Source: Sarcocystis neurona (taxonomy: Eukaryota; Apicomplexa; Conoidasida; Eucoccidiorida; Sarcocystidae). Taken from it: a stretch of 64,000 nt of DNA. Below are positions 24,014 through 35,166 of this stretch, one piece after another. Under the pieces are notes generated by a model, which ran no database searches, was not told the origin of the DNA, and was given only the letters and a program-made list of their open reading frames with translations. Numbering within the stretch: the stretch's first letter is position 1; the number at the start of each line of letters is the position of its first letter. The stretch is from positions 957,748-1,021,747 of the forward strand of contig KL647306.1 of NCBI GenBank assembly GCA_000727475.1, given 5' to 3'. A program made the translations under genes and the position numbers.

Positions 24014-27000
24014 CTACAAGCGCGCCACGGGCTCCCGAGCTGGTAGGACACAGATCTTGACGCGGTTCGTAGAGGCCGGCGGATTGTCTGGCATTTTAGC
24101 GTATCCGTTTTCTGAACCAAAGTTACGCTGTTCCAGCGCAGGTTGCCGGGACCACATCTGCATAGGGGCGGGAGGGACGGCAAAACAACATACGGGCAAT
24201 TGTAGTGGGGAACAAAGGGATACAGTTTCTACCACCGGCAGTGGCTCGAAAACAGGGGGAAGAAAAGACACGACAGGCAGCGAATACAGTGGAGGCGTGA
24301 CATCCCCAGGAGCTGCTCGCAGATAGTCATTCGCCAGTCGCGGCGGCTGCATCCGTTCTACAGTTTCTGTGGACGTGGTCAACGGGGCAGGTTGCCCTGA
24401 ATCCGTTTTGTCGCGGTACCCATCAGATGTAAAACTAGAAGAAGAAGACTCTTCTAACGCGGAAGGTGCCTGCCGCGTTGTCGGCTTGCAGCATGATATG
24501 GTAGAAAAGAGGTCTGACTTCACGGTGGCCTGATCATGAGATTCATCAACTGCCTGCCGTGAGCTGCAGATTACTTCTACAGCATCTTCACTGTGTAGCA
24601 AAGGCATGTCTGTCCGTGGTTCCTCGTTTGTCCTCGTCCCCTTCCGACCACGGCATCTACCGGTGAGCCAGTCGCCGACCCTTCTGCACAGACTTTCCAT
24701 CCGTAGCGCAGAAACTGCCTCTTCGGTGGCCCTCGGTTGGACATCGACCACTTCAGATTTTTCATCTGACGCCCCAGACTCTCCGTCGGTTTCCCTGGGC
24801 GTGCCTGGCCTACTTTCTTTCTGAACAGAGTCTATGTCCTTGCCCTGTATGAGGGTTGAGTACGCCCTTGTCTCATTGTCGTCGGCTGAGATTACCTGCG
24901 GTTCCTCACACTCATCCCTCACCGCGCAGCACCATAGCGAGTCAATGTATGTCTGAGACTTTTCAAACCGTCTCAGCTTTTTCGGGCTTTCTTTCTTGTC
25001 ATGGACGTGTTCTGCCTTCTTCTTAGGTGGTTTTCTTGCCTTAGCCTTGGCTTTCCTCGCCGCTCGTCTCCTGGTGACTCTCCGGGTCGTCTCTTGCGCG
25101 GTTTGGGAGGCGGAGCGAGACTCAGTAGCTTTACTCAGGAATTCGTGAGGTTCGGTTTGTCCTTCATTTGCTGGCATGCGCGGGAGTGGAAAATGAATAC
25201 GTTTGTGAACGTACTGCAGAGTGACCAGTGATGAAGTTGATGAACCCGAAGTGAGCCTTTCCGCGGTTTCGCAACACGGAGATGCACAAGAATATGAACA
25301 GTCCAGAAAGCTGGGAGCATTTAAAGGCTGCTGGGGAAAGCTTGAAGTGACACAGTCCGCTCGACAGTGCCTCGGTGCCTTGAAAGCAATCAGCCGCCTG
25401 TTTTCTTCATCTCTCCGTTGTTGTTGTTGAAGGACTCGAAAGTGGAAGACTTGTTTGAAAGGTATTAGCGGCGGTGCTACAGGTGATGGCTCTGCTCTGA
25501 TTCGCGGCTCAAGCCTAGCTCTTCGACGCTGGAGAATTCTAAATATTACCGGGACCTCGTCGTCTCTTCCCAGCTCCTCCGGCCTCATCCACTGGGGCAA
25601 GAAGATAGCGTATTCCTTTTTACCTGATGGAGTCTCCACGCTGTGTGAAGTGCCACCAGACAGCTTCTCTGTACTTGTTATTCGATGCGCACTTGTATCG
25701 ACGTCCTCGAGTACTGTACCTGTTTCTGTTGAGGGTCTCACATTGCCTTCACTGAATTTCTTTGATGGGGTTCTCTCGAGTGTGAGCATTTTTCCGAAGA
25801 GGCCTTGCTGCTGGGTCGCCGGCTGAGGAACTGCACGTCCGCCTTCATTCGCTCCCTCTGTTACCGTGGACGGTTTGACACTGGCACCCGCGAGAGTCGC
25901 TGATGCAGCTCCCTCAGAGGTCGAAAAGCTATGCTGCTGGGGTGCTGTCTGAGTTTCTCCGACCCACACTTGGTGACTTTGAACGGTTACTTCAGGTCGC
26001 TTCTCGAAATCACTCGCGTTCCCTGCCGGCGATGATCCTGGAGCACAACAGCGTCCACATGTCTCTACAAAATCAATCATACATCCTGCAGGCTGGGCGA
26101 GATACAACCGAGAGATTTCACTCGTGCCGGGCGCCTGTGTGGTCCCATCTCCGCCGTTACTGACAAGGGGACTCGGAAGACGCTGCGTCGCAGGCAAAAA
26201 CGCATTATGAGCAAGTGGTTGCCAGTAGGCTAGTTTTCGTACGTTGAATGCGCTTCCGGTTTCACAAGGCATAGCTGCGCAGCACGAAGAGGGACGATCA
26301 TCTGGTATCAGTGACCCCGTGGGCTCAAGAGGCTGTGGCTGGTGGGAGGACGAAGACGGTTCACCCTTGTGATTTGAAGCAGGATCCTGCGAGTCGCGTT
26401 GTGCTCCCGATGGAATTTCACCTTTAGGGTATTGTGGGAAAGCCTGCGTAGTCCAAGGGATGCTTCTAGAATGTTCCTCCGAGGACACCGCCGGCTGCTG
26501 TTGCTCAGGCGAGTGAACATGCGACTGCGTTCCGTCGACGGATGCGGCCGAGTGTGAATTTGACATGGAGCACAATGCATTGAGCGACGCGAAAACAGAC
26601 GACACGAGAGTACTGACGAAGCCGCAAGCTTCATTTGGCTTCTCCTCCCTTCCGGGCTTTACAGTAACTACCGGCTGTTCTTTAGCGAGTCCTCCTCGCT
26701 GGATGTCAAGCATCTCACTACGCAACACTGTTTCCTTATTTGCTGTTTCGGCTGCGCTGGAAGACACCTTCTGTTGAGCGGAGAGCTCCGGCTCAAACCG
26801 GCTCACGTTCTCAATGGGAAGCGACGCATGGGAACTCGGGGGTTGTGAAAGCTTTTCGGAATAAAACTGACTGTCTCTTTCTTGATTGGTTGGAGAAGTA
26901 CCACCCCGTCCCTCGTGCTCATGGTTTGCTGGCTGCTGACCCACGGATTTCAATGTGTGGCTGATGGTCCTTCCAGCAACAAGCTTCGCGGACTGTTCTC

Positions 27001-27487
27001 CACGTCGTTGCACTTGATATACTTTGAAGTGCGAGGCGCCTTCTGACGGCATCAGAGGAGGCTTCACAGGTCCACGCATTCGCGGTTTCTTTATCTTTCT
27101 TCTGTCCACGCCCAGAAGCCTGACGTTTATTTTGATGTCACCGTAGTCTCTAGCGGATGCTGCTGGAGTTCCATTATGTCGGAGACGCACTGGGGGTTTT
27201 ACCACCCATGTCACGTTTTCGTCAGAAATTTCGTCCATAATTTCGGGACGAACACCATATCCTCTCCGTAGCGCTTTCGGCAGGGACCCGTTGTTACGTC
27301 CATCTGTGTAGCCTGCGCTGCTTGCCTTGTAGGTGATATCAGCGGGAGGCACAGTCCTCTGCTGCGAGGAAGAGGAACGGTCAAAGGACAACAGCTCAGA
27401 CTGCGCTTCATGATTGAAGCTGCTCGCAGCTTGGTCAGCGTATGCTGACTTCTTCAGTGTCTGCTGCTGGTCAGACGCAAATGTCAT
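24014..27487 (-). CDS. Large basic low-complexity protein with internal repeat
   Basis: A single open frame of 1157 residues from ATG to stop, far too long to be chance; I do not recognise the family. Most of it is Ser/Pro/Thr/Glu/Gln-rich and looks disordered. Two islands resemble each other: residues about 90-172 (VTWVVKPPVRLR ... KPPLMPSEGASHFKVYQVQ) and about 620-700 (FLPQWMRPEELG ... PPLIPFKQVFHFRVLQQQQ). Each has an Arg/Lys-rich stretch, then PPL(M/I)P, then HF(K/R)V and a Gln/Arg tail, so they look like an ancient duplicated motif. A strongly basic segment at about residues 799-822 (RRRAARKAKAKARKPPKKK) could be a nuclear signal or a nucleic-acid or microtubule-binding patch. There is no signal peptide or membrane segment. 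The C-terminus is Pro/Val-rich with several Cys. It is likely restricted to coccidia. Further exons beyond either end cannot be excluded. Confidence 0.85.
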   Translation of the reverse strand: MTFASDQQQTLKKSAYADQAASSFNHEAQSELLSFDRSSSSQQRTVPPADITYKASSAGYTDGRNNGSLPKALRRGYGVRPEIMDEISDENVTWVVKPPVRLRHNGTPAASARDYGDIKINVRLLGVDRRKIKKPRMRGPVKPPLMPSEGASHFKVYQVQRRGEQSAKLVAGRTISHTLKSVGQQPANHEHEGRGGTSPTNQERDSQFYSEKLSQPPSSHASLPIENVSRFEPELSAQQKVSSSAAETANKETVLRSEMLDIQRGGLAKEQPVVTVKPGREEKPNEACGFVSTLVSSVFASLNALCSMSNSHSAASVDGTQSHVHSPEQQQPAVSSEEHSRSIPWTTQAFPQYPKGEIPSGAQRDSQDPASNHKGEPSSSSHQPQPLEPTGSLIPDDRPSSCCAAMPCETGSAFNVRKLAYWQPLAHNAFLPATQRLPSPLVSNGGDGTTQAPGTSEISRLYLAQPAGCMIDFVETCGRCCAPGSSPAGNASDFEKRPEVTVQSHQVWVGETQTAPQQHSFSTSEGAASATLAGASVKPSTVTEGANEGGRAVPQPATQQQGLFGKMLTLERTPSKKFSEGNVRPSTETGTVLEDVDTSAHRITSTEKLSGGTSHSVETPSGKKEYAIFLPQWMRPEELGRDDEVPVIFRILQRRRARLEPRIRAEPSPVAPPLIPFKQVFHFRVLQQQQRRDEENRRLIAFKAPRHCRADCVTSSFPQQPLNAPSFLDCSYSCASPCCETAERLTSGSSTSSLVTLQYVHKRIHFPLPRMPANEGQTEPHEFLSKATESRSASQTAQETTRRVTRRRAARKAKAKARKPPKKKAEHVHDKKESPKKLRRFEKSQTYIDSLWCCAVRDECEEPQVISADDNETRAYSTLIQGKDIDSVQKESRPGTPRETDGESGASDEKSEVVDVQPRATEEAVSALRMESLCRRVGDWLTGRCRGRKGTRTNEEPRTDMPLLHSEDAVEVICSSRQAVDESHDQATVKSDLFSTISCCKPTTRQAPSALEESSSSSFTSDGYRDKTDSGQPAPLTTSTETVERMQPPRLANDYLRAAPGDVTPPLYSLPVVSFLPPVFEPLPVVETVSLCSPLQLPVCCFAVPPAPMQMWSRQPALEQRNFGSENGYAKMPDNPPASTNRVKICVLPAREPVARL

Positions 27488-29034
27488 TCCGTCAATAGAA
27501 GGGTGATCCGTCTACAAGTGCTAGCATGGTCCTAGACTGCCGTAGTCGTTAGGTAGATCTCTGCTTCGTATCTACAAGCTTGAGGACTGGGTTTGTCCTA
27601 ATTCCTTGTGTCCTTCGTCAACTGTTGAGCGCTACCCTTCCCCCAATTGCGCAACGTAACACCTTCACTGCAAAGAAGCGGGTCTGTAATCTGTTTCTTA
27701 AAGCAAGTGTACTGTGTGCTCGATGTTCGCATTCCTCCTCTCCAGAGATGCCAGATACGGTAGACCGCGCTAGAAGTTGCACACGGTAGAGTCTGCGCAG
27801 TCGCGCACCATCGGTTTGATACACGTTTCCCCGTCAGCCAGCACTCGTAAGTAGCCATACCGCAACTGGGCTTGTCATTTCATCTGTTGTTTATCTTGAG
27901 AATTCGCATCTTTTTCCTGCCGACGGCCACACACGGTAGTGGGCAGATGGCGATCCACGTGTACTACCCGATACGAAGCCTCCCTCTTCAAAGGTGTTAC
28001 AAGGATTTTGGCACATGTTATAGCGCTGCGCGGTCCGTAAATCTACCTGGCGGAGTTGTTACTTGTACGACGGCATCCGTTTTGTGTGTCCATTTCGGCC
28101 CCGCAGTCCCTGCGGCGCACCAGCTTTTTGGCGCTTTCAAGGCGCCTCTTCAGGTGGAGAGTCGGGGTATCCCTGTCGATGATACGCGAGTTAGCGGCCG
28201 CAAACTACTGCAAGTACGAGGTGCCTTTACGTTGTAATCTTTGGACATTGTGGCAAAATGCGATGGCGCGAGAGTAGTCCGTTCATAACTGATAATTGTC
28301 CACGACATTTGTGCTTGTGTGCAGCAGCGGCATGTGGGAAGTAGCACGTCGGCAATATGTCTTCCAGTTCCGGGGTCTTACTCTCGCTGTCTCAAGCTCT
28401 GAATCAAACACTGTTGGCTGTAACGGCGCCCGGTGGTGGCTGAACGTGGGGTATGACTGATGAAGTGGCCACACGTGGACACGTAAGTACACCACAGTAC
28501 CGTTAACAATTCTCAGTAAGCTGCTCCATACTGTTTATTCACTAGCTCTCCGACGTGCAGTCGCTCACAGTTGCTGCGATGTCACGGGGACGCAGAAGCA
28601 CTGTGACCAGCACCGGCACCCAGCCAACTGGACCGCTTCGTAAATTGTTTACCGGTCCAACGTCTTCCTCATCAACAGGAACCGTACGGAGGTGTTTTCG
28701 GCCGAGTTATTTATGAAGCGGCGGGCCGGTGTACGAAAGTGGTGCTACTCTGAATGTGTGAAGTTTCGACAGTGGAGCGTCTGCCAGGCGGCGCCTCAGA
28801 GGAAGCACTTCTTACGCAAGAAATTGCTCACTTTGCTAGAGACAGGCGTTCTTGCTGCGCACACACATTTGACCCGGAGAACTAATGTGCGCAGCACAGC
28901 TACTCGTCTTCACCAAAGAAAATGAATGTCACACAACTTCACAGCAGGCCGGCACTCGCACATTATGGTATGTCTGCTAGCACTGGGGCCGGTGGAGCTG
29001 TTACCTAGCTGGATCGCCACAGCGGGTAGTGCTG
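27488..29034. other. Intergenic, nothing clear
   Basis: Open frames up to about 121 codons occur on both strands with no recognisable motif or consistent splice chain. This region should contain the promoter of the minus-strand gene ending at 24014, whose start codon is at 27487, but no specific element is visible. Confidence 0.45.
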
Positions 29035-29112
29035 GCAGCGGCCTCTACAGCCGTTGAGATCTCCGAAGTGCGCAGAGGCATGGTAAAAGAGCTTTTGAGA
29101 AGGTCGTTGTGA

Positions 29113-29787
29113 AGATGGTACATCAGTGTGTTGTTTGCGTCAGCAGAGGGACAAGGGCCTGAAGTTGTAGCTGCGGCAGTGAGAACTAGCCTGGAAACTG
29201 TGTTGCCACCCCTGCACCTCGTACGCACTGCTAGCCGGACGGTGGAGCCGGACAGACGAGGCCCGGCAGACGGGTGCACGGGAAGCAGTGCGACGTCGGC
29301 GCTTTCGCTTCTGAGTTTCTTACCGAGTAGTAACCCTGCAACGCTACCGCGCAACCTTCAACTCCACTCACGACAGAAAGAAGTACTCGGGAACATCGTA
29401 TTCGATTATTCCAAGCCTCACCCCACCAATAAAGTAAGACCCACTCCTCTCTTTTTTGTCCCTCTCCCTCCTTGTTTACCGCATACAGATTTACGTCAGT
29501 ATAAACTCCGTACGTCCTCAGCGGAATATAAACTCCCACTCGGCTCACTTATGGTCCTAGGTGTCTCCCAAAGTCCACCAAGATTCCTGATCACCCCCGT
29601 CCCCTCCTTATTTCAGACCACAGTCTGCGAAGTAGACAAAAATATCAGCCAAGATCGTTCGTGGTTTATACGGAGGCTGCCCATATGCTGTAAGGATGAC
29701 AAATATATTCAGGATGACTCAGGAGTAACGTTTTCGTATTGTTGTGCTGTTGTACGGTGCATCCCCCAGCTGTTATACGGTGTGTAG
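29113..29787 (+). CDS. Uncharacterised two-exon gene fragment
   Basis: The first exon reads from about 29113 to 29433 and ends in HSRQKEVLGNIVFDYSKPH... at a good donor (AAA/GTAAGA). A matching phase-0 acceptor follows a pyrimidine tract at about 29616, opening an exon that begins TTVCEVDKNISQDRSWFIRR and runs to a stop at 29785-29787. The intron would be 182 bases. No ATG lies in the first exon frame, so at least one further 5' exon is needed. The second exon is Cys-rich near its end. The family is not recognised; a chance arrangement is possible, although the phase agreement and both splice sites argue for a real gene. Confidence 0.4.
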   Translation, partial: RWYISVLFASAEGQGPEVVAAAVRTSLETVLPPLHLVRTASRTVEPDRRGPADGCTGSSATSALSLLSFLPSSNPATLPRNLQLHSRQKEVLGNIVFDYSKPHPTNKVRPTPLFFVPLPPCLPHTDLRQYKLRTSSAEYKLPLGSLMVLGVSQSPPRFLITPVPSLFQTTVCEVDKNISQDRSWFIRRLPICCKDDKYIQDDSGVTFSYCCAVVRCIPQLLYGV

Positions 29788-29848
29788 ACAGCCGGTGGCC
29801 GTAAGAACCGTCTACAGTCATTGTGTAGTCCGCAAGTATGTTCCTGCG

Positions 29849-30259
29849 CTAAGAGGCCATTTTCTTTTCTTGTTTAACATTTGAGATCCCCCCGTGCGTG
29901 ATCTTCCTCATACTCCCGCCCACGTATGGCTTCTTGAATTGTTGACGTGGGGAGCGGACGCGAAGCGAACGTAGGCAGAAAAATTTACGTCCTCGCAAAA
30001 GTAAGATGTGCGTCGTAAACGCGGCTGAAACTGTGTCGTGGAGAGTGACGCGCGCACAAGTTGCAGGTGGTGGTTGCGACTGGCCTTGCTCGTCTACACA
30101 GTTACCAAACTCGAGCACAATTTCTGCGTCACAAAGGGTTTGTCCAGAGAGTCTGGGAGCGTAGGTCTCCGAACACTGTAGTATTCGTTCCAGATTGCAC
30201 GCTACGTAGTCACCCGAGACACAGGTGTAATTATGGTTGCATCCGCGCACTCCGCCCAC
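29849..30259 (-). CDS. Doubtful 136-codon frame
   Basis: The frame ends ...YVGGSMRKITHGGISNVKQ... with a lysine-rich tail and stop. The downstream half has plausible composition, while the upstream half is Cys-rich without pattern. There is no recognised domain. A plus-strand frame of 110 codons overlaps it (30061-30393). I record it only as the better of the two candidates in this stretch. Confidence 0.2.
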   Translation of the reverse strand: MGGVRGCNHNYTCVSGDYVACNLERILQCSETYAPRLSGQTLCDAEIVLEFGNCVDEQGQSQPPPATCARVTLHDTVSAAFTTHILLLRGRKFFCLRSLRVRSPRQQFKKPYVGGSMRKITHGGISNVKQEKKMAS

Positions 30260-30884
30260 CTTCGATTATTTACATCGTGGTGAGTGACCTCAGTAGGGTG
30301 CCCCGTGGACTCGCATCTGAAGGTCGTTCCAGGTTGGCAATGCACTGTAACACCGACTACACATTTCAAGCAACACGCTGTAGTGTAACTTGACTGGCCC
30401 TTCAGATCAAGGTTCTCATGCCTTCTGCACGTCTTGGAAGCGCCTCTGGGTAGTACCTGAATCGAACAATGGAGGAAAATATAAGCTGCGCAGTACATTT
30501 TTTTACACGTTCAACTAGGTTTTCCATAAGTGTGCCTGGAGAGGATGTATGTCTTCGTGCGTACACACGGAGATGACCCACTCTAGGCAACCACTCGGCA
30601 ATAGGCTACGTTTCCTGCATTCGTAGTACACGCTTAAGTAAGGTGAAAGGTGATACTTAGATTGAATGAAAGCATGCCTGCGTAAAAAGTCAGCCAGTTC
30701 CGCCAAACGCGAGACTAAAAAAGGATGTTGCGACAATCTGCCGCAGGGGAGGATTGTTGGGAACGCTTCAGCCGCGAGAACCAAATAGGTTGCACCGTCG
30801 GAAAAGAAGGCGGGACGGATTGCTCGGCCATTTCGACGTCGAAGTGTCCCATATCGTGGTGCCGTCTCAACCCATTGCACACTG

Positions 30885-31027
30885 CACATGTACATATACA
30901 CATATATATATATACCATTCTCGGGTTTCACTGACGTGCGTACTTGGATACGGGGTCCACATGTACGTATATGTATATACACATCATTCCCGAGTTGCAC
31001 TGACGTGCGTACCTGGATACGGCGTAC
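30885..31027. repeat. 73-bp tandem duplication
   Basis: Copy 1 is 30885-30957 and copy 2 is 30958-31027 or so. Both start cacatgtac, pass through an AT-rich microsatellite, and share actgacgtgcgtac(t/c)tggata. Most differences are in the microsatellite part. It is non-coding. Confidence 0.8.
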
Positions 31028-31638
31028 GATGTGGGGGCGCCCCTGCGTGCACAAATGTATGGCCAGGGAGACACACTGCAAACGCAGCTCCTGTAGAGAG
31101 GAAAGACGTCAAGCTACCGTTTCGTGCAGCGCCACGTGCTGGACACATGAACAAACGTCTCTAGCAATGAAACAGTCGTCTGTCCGAAGAGAGGCACTGA
31201 AGCGATATGACATTGCCGCACATGGGCCGTACGTACGAGGTTACCCGCTTCTTGCTTCCTGAAGAATTACAGAATCGAAATTAGGGTCTTTCAAAAAGAT
31301 CGCGAATCGACAATTTTCGCAGAATACGCCACCGTATGCGTACCCGTGTTGCATACTTGTGCGCCCTCCCGTGTAGGTATGCGTGCCGTGATATACGGGT
31401 ATCTGTGTGGGGCCGCTTTGCTCGCCTGCGTTGTGCAGCCTCTTCGTCAGTCTCCGCAGTGTACAAGTGCTGTTTCTCAGTAGCGTGCACGTGTTTTTTC
31501 GTAAAAAGACCACGAAATCGACTAAACTCGTACCGAGCATGGCGAACTGACGTACTGACACGGCACGTAGGGTCCGCCTACGGAACACGCAAAGACTCGA
31601 ACCGCTGTCCCAGCACGACCACGGAACTATAGCTTTTA

Positions 31639-31842
31639 CTACATGATAACGAACATCCAGATACCGTAAGTAAGCTGTAGGTGGCACACCGCGCATATCC
31701 CGTTTCTTTTGTTACGCGTGATGCCCCACTGTAACTCATCCTACATGATTACGAACATCCAGATGCCGTAAGCAAGCTGTAGGTGGCACACCGCCCATAT
31801 CTCGTTTCTTTTGTTACGCGTGATGCCCCACTGTAACTCACT
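31639..31842. repeat. 102-bp tandem duplication, nearly identical
   Basis: Copy 1 (31639-31740) and copy 2 (31741-31842) both begin ctacatgat and end ccccactgtaactca. I count only a handful of differences, so the duplication is recent. It lies in a gene-poor stretch. Just after it a plus-strand frame at 31924-32181 (no ATG, FQEAFRSYVLSASAPSHA) may be an exon of an unknown gene. Confidence 0.9.
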
Positions 31843-32867
31843 CTCCACTTCGAAAATTATTTTGAAGCAGTTCCGAATCCACTTCCGGTGCAGCTCGATT
31901 GTCGCAGTGTTTGCCTCATGTAATTGTCATCGTGCACTGTTAGCGGAGAAAAAACTGCGCTGACGCACTTCCAGGAAGCATTTAGGTCTTACGTGCTGTC
32001 AGCGTCCGCACCGAGCCACGCCCCTCCTCTTCAACGGATATTCCGGAGCCTTCAACCCGGGAGAGCGTTTTTCGTTGCGGCCTCTCAGAAGGCTAATGCG
32101 TTGCAGGAGCTGTCACAACACTCTCAACGCCCTTCCGCAACGACGACCGAGCCACTCCGTGGGATGGCCACATTCGCTTGACCACATACGAATACCTATG
32201 CAGATATATTTGTACACGTATACACGCGAACAATTCCCACCACACACTTACATACACAAGTGTGTATGTGCCTGAACACATGTGTACGAGTAATTACGAA
32301 CCCGGGCCATTACGTGTGCGAAGACGCAAAGAAGGTAACTTTGCCACGTTGAGTCCCGCTACAAACTGAGCGGCACGTGAACATACTTCCTCTTTCCGGT
32401 GCTTAGCATATGAGGGCATCTACCGGTGGCAAACATTTCAGTTCATTGGTGGAGAAGCATACAAGAATCTTTGTAAACCCCAGGTCTATCACCAGTGTCA
32501 CTTGTAGGAAGACAGGGGTACATACGAGCGCGTGTGTGCCTATATCTCGAACAGTAAAGCCCTTTCGCTGCACCAGTACTGATCATCTACTTCCTCGCGG
32601 CTCCTGCAGGCAATGCTGGATCTTAAGTGTCCACAGATTACTTGTAGCTTTTACTTTCAATCGACGGAATATATATAATCTCCTAGTGGGGAAGCGCCGT
32701 GCAGACAATCGCCTGCTGGGTCCCGTGAGTCCACTCCACCAACTACCACTCCTGCTGGTTGCCTCCGTGCACAACAGGTTGCCACCACGTGTGAGCGAGG
32801 CATCTTAATAATATATGAGCACGGGAACACCCAGAAGTATCCTCTGACGCAGGATTGGGGCGTTGCT

Positions 32868-33095
32868 GTGGCTGCTGTAGGTGATGGTGCTGGTCCCGCC
32901 GCTGCCACGTGTTCTGCAGCCGCCACTGGTCCGGCAGCTGGTATTGGTTGTGCAGCTGCAGCTGGTCCTGCGGCTGCTGCTGGGCCAGCTGCTGGTGTTG
33001 TAGCTGCTGCTCGTTCGCTGCGGCTGGTGATCATGCTGCGGCTGGTGCTGTTGCTGCTCCTCCTGGTGTTGCTGAGTACCGCTGTTGCCCAGTTC
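32868..33095. repeat. CTG/GCT trinucleotide-rich patch
   Basis: This is an imperfect run of GCTG, CTG and GGT units. It reads as Ala-rich (+), Leu-rich (+) or Gln/Ser-rich (-) in different frames, and open frames of 121-241 codons cross it on both strands. No flanking coding signal picks one of them, so I treat it as low-complexity DNA of the CAG/CTG class seen in the Gln-rich gene at the right end of the window. Confidence 0.55.
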
Positions 33096-35166
33096 CCGAT
33101 GCTGCAGGTGCCCGCCTGTGCTAGGGACGCAGAAATGAGAGTGCACCCCGGAAACGTGATAAACGTGCATCTGGCAGAAAAGAGGAAGTCGCTGAAGTGT
33201 TCGCTGGGGTTTGCGTTACAGTCGCTCTCTTGAGTGACCACTGGAACAAGTCGTGATTTGTGCGCTGCCTCGTCGGGGGCGGTCTCACCTGTCCCTCTTC
33301 CTCCTGCAGAGGGGAGGAGTCGGCTGTGGGCTGTACACGTCCCCTCCCGCTTTTTTGTAACAGGCGCACTTACGCGTGGCAAACAGAACTCCCCACATAT
33401 GCGGAATTCTTTCTTCCACTATTTCTGGCCGTGCAGAGGGACAGCACGTGTATGCGCTGTTCGGTTACGCAAGGACCGGGAGCGTTTCTGCTCCATCTGA
33501 AGTTCCCCGTCACCGTGTGCCCCCCGTCGCGTACAGCTGTAGAAAACCCGTAGATAAACATAAATACCCGATCGTGTGGCGGTTAATGTTCCCTGCTACG
33601 ACGTTTCACGGAGCAAGTGTAACAGTAGGCCGTTGCTGCGCCGTTGTCCCCCGATGAGCTCCAGCACTGCGAAGTGATTCCTTACCCAATTGCGCAGATA
33701 TGCCCGCGTATTGTGGGGATGGGGAACAGCTTGTACCTGCGAATGATACTACATACGTTTGTACATGCGGTGGATGTAATAGCACAGTTGAACGTGTTTT
33801 CCAGCGGCGGAGCTGCGGTGGCAGTCAACAATTTGTCGGACGTTTGCCCCTCTCGTGATCGGGGTCTTCCATATTAATCATTTCCTCGGGGACAGATGAT
33901 CAATCAGTGTAAGGACCAAGCTGCAGCTGCCATATTCGTCAATGTCTGCGTGAAGCGCGCACGTTTCTTGAGTAACAGGCTCGCCCACACTTTGTTTGGT
34001 GAAGGAATTTTTCCTGTGGGAGGTGTCCGCAGCTTCCACGCGAGTACCTCTCACTCGAACGCCTGGAGACACTGAGGAACTCGGGGAACAGCTTTGGAAA
34101 CAGCGAAAGTGGGTGGAAGTGAGTAAAGGAAACGTGGAGAAGACACGGAAACGTGGTGCACATCGAAGGATTACTCACTTTTAGAAGCAGAGGAGGCGTT
34201 CCGTGCGGGCGTCCGGCAACCTTGTACTTTTACGTGTGCGTGCCACTTGTATGAACCGGATGACGTCTTTCCTCTGCACACATGTTTCAAAACATCAACT
34301 TTCCTATATGCACTTGCATACCGGCACTTCCCCGTGGACGCACGTGTTCGTCTTCGTTCTGGAGGGTCGGTGACCTCTTCTGTCTACAGCAGCCAGCTAT
34401 TCACCAAACCGAATAGAGTAGCCGCTGCCGGGCAGCACGTAACCGTCCCACGGTGTATGCGTCTTAATTGAGAGGCTTCGAGTAGCCGTCGACATTTTGT
34501 TCACGTGGGTAGGTGCGGATACCCATACGTGTGGGTGTGGATACATCTGCATATATGCACGTGCGTGGGTCACACCTTTTGATGTCGCGTCCTGAAGAAC
34601 AGCACTTTCCCTGTGACACGAGCAGTGCTGCTGGTGTGCAAGGCAGCATCAAGGTGGAGAGACGTCTCATCACCCGGTGCTACTTCCTCACAGCTGCGGC
34701 AGCTTTATTTGTTGTGGCGGCTGCTACGTTCTGCAGCAGGAGCCACGTATACTGCTTCCGCTTCAAGAGGTGCTCTGCCGCTGCTCAGGGCATGTGCACG
34801 AAGTTGCATGCACGTCAGATTGGGCGTACACAAGCAGGACGGTAGATCTGCTGGCAGCGCACGTCTAACAACTACCTAGCAGTGTCCCTTGCAACCGGCC
34901 GCACTGCGGGCAGCAACAGCAGGGGCAGCTCGGACACCGGCTGTTGTGGGAACAATAACAGCAGCAGGATCACAAAAAGCAGCAAGGGTAGCAGACGCCA
35001 CCGACAGCGACAGCAGGGAACAGCAACAGGAGCAAACGGAGCGCTAGCGACAGAGGTGACAGAAGAGGAGGAGGCACCTGCAGCAGAAACAGCACCCTCG
35101 GGAGCAGAAACTAGAGCAACGCGCGGACAGCAAGAAGAGCTACAGTTCGAGGAGAAAGCAGACACC

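Noticed and set aside
32657..33382. Minus-strand frame of 241 codons and overlapping plus frame of 121 codons
   Set aside because: Both owe their length to the CTG-rich patch; outside it neither has coding character or splice signals.
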